A stretch of 17,140 bases of DNA, from contig VAXR01000120.1 in assembly GCA_005885165.1 (NCBI GenBank), forward strand, positions 1 to 17,140, given 5' to 3'. The number at the start of each line of letters is the position of its first letter. Position 1 is the first letter of the stretch. Position numbers and translations under genes: made by a program. Below, piece after piece: positions 14,740 to 17,140 of the stretch. The notes below the pieces were generated by a model. That model was not told where the DNA came from. It ran no database searches and saw only the letters and a program-made list of their open reading frames with translations. This DNA comes from Actinomycetota bacterium (GTDB lineage Bacteria; Actinomycetota; Thermoleophilia; Solirubrobacterales; Thermoleophilaceae).

Positions 14740-16530
14740 GTGCTCTCGAAGCGTCTGGCGGTGTCGGCGATCGCGGGCATGGTGGTCGCCTCGAGCTGCG
14801 CGCTCGTGCTCGCGAGCAGCTCGGGCGGGGCGACCCCGCCTGTCGCCGTGTACCCGACCGCGGGGACGCCGGTCGCCTCCCCGCAGACCCAGATCAGCTT
14901 CCGCGGCGCGTCGCCGAGCGCGCTCGGGACAGTGCACGTCACCGGCTCGAAGACGGGTGCCCACACCGGCGTGCTGAGGTCGCACTCTGACGGGCAGGGC
15001 GCGAGCTTTGTCCTGATGAAGCCGTTCAGCCCCGGCGAGAGGGTGACGGTTCGCGCCGGTGCGCCGCTGGTCGGCGCTCGCAACGGCGCGGTCACGTTCA
15101 CGATCGCGCGGTTCATCAGCTCCGGCAGGCTGCACCTGATCCCGGATCCAGGAGGCAATCCCAAGGGCGTCCAGCACTTCCACTCGCGCCCCGACCTCAC
15201 GCCGCCCTCGCTCCGCATCTTCGAGAAAAAGAAGCCGGCGCCCGGCGACATCTTCATGGGGGTCAAGAGGGGGCCCGGCGTCGACGGCAACGTGATCTAC
15301 GACGGCAGGGGGCGCCTGGTGTGGTTCCGGCCCGTGCCGAAGCGCGCGAGCACGTTCGACTTCCGCGCCCAGCGGTACGAGGGGCGCCCGGTGCTGACCT
15401 GGTGGCAGGGCAAAGCGTTCTTCCCCGGCCAGGGACGCGGCGTCGGGATGATCTATGACGGCTCCTACCGGCGGATCGCGGTGGTGAGGGCTGGCAACGG
15501 CTACATCGCCGACTTCCACGAGTTCCAGCTCACCCCGCAGGGCACCGCACTTTTCATCGCCTACCAGCCCGTGCGATGGGACCTGCGGCCGGTGCACGGG
15601 CAACGCAAGGGGGTCGCGGTAGACAGCGTGGTGCAGGAGATCGACATCAAGACCGGCCTCGTCGAGCGCGAGTGGCACAGCCTCGGTCACGTCAGCTTGA
15701 AGGAGACGATGTTCAAGCCGGAAAAGAATGCCCCCTTCGAGGCCCTCCACGCGAACTCGGTCGAGCGGGACACGAATGGCGCCTGGCTCATCTCGGGGCG
15801 GGACACGAACGCGGCATACGAGGTGGACGCGACGACGGGCAACGTGCTCTGGACCCTGGGCGGGAGGCGCAGCACCTTCAAGATGAAGCGCGGCGCGCGG
15901 TTCATCGGGCAGCACGACGTCCGCCGCGCGCCCAACGGGAACATCACGTTGTTCGACAATGGCACGAACGGTGCGAAGGTGAAACGTGCGTCGCGCGCGC
16001 TCGAGCTCAAGGTCGACCTGAACGCGAAGACCGCGCGCGTCGTGCGCGCGTTCGTGCACCGGCATCCGGTGCAGCGAGCCACCAGCCAGGGCGGCTTGCA
16101 GACGCTCCCGAACGGGCACCTCTTCGTCGGCTGGGGCAGCATGAGTCCCTACATCACCGAGTTCTCGAAGACCGGCAAGATCGTGTTCGACGCACGGCTC
16201 ACGGTCTCCGGCGGAGACGAGAGCTACCGCGCGTACAGGACCCCCTGGAGCGGGGCGGTGCCGGCTTCACCGCCGGACGTCGCCGCTTTGCGCGCACACG
16301 GCAAGACCACGGTCTTCGCGTCCTGGAACGGCGCCACAGACGTCGCGAAGTGGCAGGTGCTCGCCGGGAGCAATAAGAGCTCGCTCTCCCCCGCCCGCTC
16401 CGCCCGATTCGCGGGATTCGAGACGGCCATCCGGCTGCCGGCCGTGCAGAAGTTCGTCCAGGTCCGCGCGCTGGACGCTACCGGGAAGGTGCTTGGGACC
16501 TCAAAGGTGACGCGGGTACGGCGCGGCTAG
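14740..16530 (+). CDS. Secreted arylsulfotransferase (ASST) family protein
   Basis: 596 aa from the GTG at 14740, chosen because AAAGGTGG lies just upstream and a signal peptide starts there (KRLAVSAIAGMVVASSCALVLA). The frame is open back to a TTG at 14677, but that adds only an unlikely proline/serine leader. A beta-sandwich region (about 35-125) precedes a beta-propeller. The layout of E. coli ASST active-site residues (His252, His356, Asn358, Arg374, His436) can be matched here to H260 (DFHEF), H337 and N339 (LHANSV), R354 (ISGRDT) and H392 (GQHDVR), an alignment made by eye. Such enzymes move sulfate between phenols without PAPS. The end (about 505-596) is a fibronectin-like extra domain. 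Substrate unknown. It converges with the lipoprotein gene. Confidence 0.88.
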   Translation: MLSKRLAVSAIAGMVVASSCALVLASSSGGATPPVAVYPTAGTPVASPQTQISFRGASPSALGTVHVTGSKTGAHTGVLRSHSDGQGASFVLMKPFSPGERVTVRAGAPLVGARNGAVTFTIARFISSGRLHLIPDPGGNPKGVQHFHSRPDLTPPSLRIFEKKKPAPGDIFMGVKRGPGVDGNVIYDGRGRLVWFRPVPKRASTFDFRAQRYEGRPVLTWWQGKAFFPGQGRGVGMIYDGSYRRIAVVRAGNGYIADFHEFQLTPQGTALFIAYQPVRWDLRPVHGQRKGVAVDSVVQEIDIKTGLVEREWHSLGHVSLKETMFKPEKNAPFEALHANSVERDTNGAWLISGRDTNAAYEVDATTGNVLWTLGGRRSTFKMKRGARFIGQHDVRRAPNGNITLFDNGTNGAKVKRASRALELKVDLNAKTARVVRAFVHRHPVQRATSQGGLQTLPNGHLFVGWGSMSPYITEFSKTGKIVFDARLTVSGGDESYRAYRTPWSGAVPASPPDVAALRAHGKTTVFASWNGATDVAKWQVLAGSNKSSLSPARSARFAGFETAIRLPAVQKFVQVRALDATGKVLGTSKVTRVRRG

Positions 16531-16908
16531 CGACGCGGGCGCGTCAGTAGCCCCCATTGCCCTTGCCGCCGCCACTCCCACCATTGTTGTGCTTCGGAGG
16601 GGGTTGTTCGACGTAGAGGGGGCCGGCTGAGGAGCGACATTGGTTGGCCCCGCAGGTGCGGAGTACCTGTGTGTAGGTGCGGTGTAGGTGTGGGCAGGTG
16701 CGGTGTACGTGTGAGTCGCGGCTGAGGTCGTCTGCTGGTGCTTGTGCTTCTTGTGCTTCTTCTTCTTGTGGTGCGCCTTCGTCGTGTGGGTCTTGGTCGA
16801 CGTCGTATGCCGGGCCACGGCCTGCGTGTGCGAGGCGCTGCCACAGCCCGCGATCGCCAGGGCGGTCGCCATCACCGAGGTTGCCATCACCGGTAGAGAT
16901 CTCTTCAC
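16501..16908 (-). CDS. His/Lys-rich lipoprotein, probably frameshifted near its end
   Basis: Exported lipoprotein with low-complexity sequence. The GTG at 16908 is preferred because AAAGGA (16923-16918) sits 9 bases before it; ATG 16917 and GTG 16926 are alternatives but lie against or over that site. The signal peptide ends in the lipobox IAGC. Then come a Thr/His/Lys-rich stretch (KAHHKKKKHKKHKHQQ) and three copies of a seven-residue HTYTAPA-type repeat. As read, the frame ends at 16501, inside the antisense of the arylsulfotransferase end. One extra C in the run near 16595 would instead give NNPPPKHNNGGSGGGKGN and a stop at 16544, a more natural Gly-rich tail that clears the convergent gene. 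No enzymatic domain; a wall-associated or metal-binding role would be a guess. Confidence 0.7.
   Translation of the reverse strand: MKRSLPVMATSVMATALAIAGCGSASHTQAVARHTTSTKTHTTKAHHKKKKHKKHKHQQTTSAATHTYTAPAHTYTAPTHRYSAPAGPTNVAPQPAPSTSNNPLRSTTMVGVAAARAMGATDAPASLAAPYPRHL
16653..16715. repeat. Three tandem 21-bp repeats inside the lipoprotein gene
   Basis: Plus-strand units at 16653-16673, 16674-16694 and 16695-16715 share (C/T)AGGTGCGG(A/T)GTA followed by a variable GTG-rich end. On the minus strand each encodes seven residues of the HTYTAPA type (HTYTAPA, HTYTAPT, HRYSAPA). Copy number could vary between strains through slippage without changing the frame. Confidence 0.85.
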
Positions 16909-16978
16909 GCGGGGCATTCCTTTCACCGCTCGTACACTCCGCGGCCCAGGCTAGCAAGGGCGCCTGGGCATCCAACCG

Positions 16979-17140
16979 ATGACGCAAGAGCCTGAAGAGC
17001 CCGGAACGACGGCGGGGCATGCCGGAGGCGCCACCACCTCCGACCGCGATGACGCGCGACCGGAGGCTGCGGCTCCCAGCGGCACGGGCGACGGCGTCCC
17101 GCGCGAGCAGGCAGCCGACGGCCAGCGCGGGTCGCGGACG
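16979..17140 (+). CDS. N-terminal 54 codons of an unidentified protein (cut by window edge)
   Basis: An ATG at 16979 opens a frame that stays open to the last base. The 54 residues are acidic and rich in Gly, Ala, Glu and Asp (beginning MTQEPEEPGTTAGHAGG), a disordered N-terminal tail of the type often seen before the first helix of actinobacterial membrane or regulatory proteins. No domain is visible and the function cannot be named. AAGGG lies about 13 bases upstream, a poor ribosome-binding distance. It diverges from the lipoprotein gene. The antisense frame across this stretch reads Arg/Pro-rich and is less convincing. Confidence 0.5.
   Translation, partial: MTQEPEEPGTTAGHAGGATTSDRDDARPEAAAPSGTGDGVPREQAADGQRGSRT

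Noticed and set aside
14575..16119. 514-codon minus-strand frame over the arylsulfotransferase and tRNA
   Set aside because: Overlaps the tRNA-Sec gene and a clear secreted enzyme on the plus strand; its composition is that of an antisense shadow.

Overview
High-GC DNA with GTG and TTG starts and several apparently leaderless genes points to an actinobacterium. The set of PolX, GpgS, an arylsulfotransferase, half-size TSUP permeases and a Ppm1-type glycosyltransferase would suit the class Thermoleophilia (Solirubrobacterales or Gaiellales). That placement is an inference from gene content and style; no marker gene in the window settles it.

Layout. (1) 1-5736, housekeeping and stress-metabolism genes: a truncated polyprenol-phosphate mannosyltransferase (minus) diverges from polX (plus). 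A small membrane protein and an OtsB-type sugar phosphatase (minus) diverge from two translationally coupled half-size TSUP permease genes. A small Usp-like protein follows, overlapping by one base with gpgS, the glucosyl-3-phosphoglycerate synthase. (2) 5737-14494, an accessory block of two divergent operons. Minus strand: GMC oxidoreductase, lactone-oxidase-type flavoprotein, papain-like peptidase, signal-peptide membrane protein. Plus strand: a two-domain PLD-superfamily protein (interrupted by a frameshift), then a membrane-anchored Vps62-like protein. (3) 14495-17140: a tRNA-Sec gene (anticodon TCA), a secreted arylsulfotransferase, a convergent His/Lys-rich lipoprotein carrying a 21-bp tandem repeat, and the first 54 codons of a gene that runs off the right edge.

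How the genes may work together. OtsB and GpgS both belong to small-sugar or compatible-solute chemistry (trehalose and glucosylglycerate), although otsA and a dedicated gpgP are not visible. The accessory block is the best candidate for something undescribed. It combines two different FAD oxidases overlapping by ATGA, a cytosolic papain-like peptidase beside a membrane protein with a large cytosolic domain, and a PLD-like enzyme beside a surface Vps62-like protein. It lies between gpgS and tRNA-Sec, and selC is a known island insertion site in enterobacteria. No integrase, transposase or att duplication was seen.

Three reading-frame breaks (near 5905, 11940 and 16595) interrupt otherwise sensible proteins. 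One lies in a run of C. Sequencing or assembly error is the simplest explanation, but real pseudogenisation cannot be excluded from this sequence. No intergenic stretch exceeds 300 bases; the longest (14495-14739) holds the tRNA and the upstream region of the arylsulfotransferase. No CRISPR array, insertion sequence or origin was seen.
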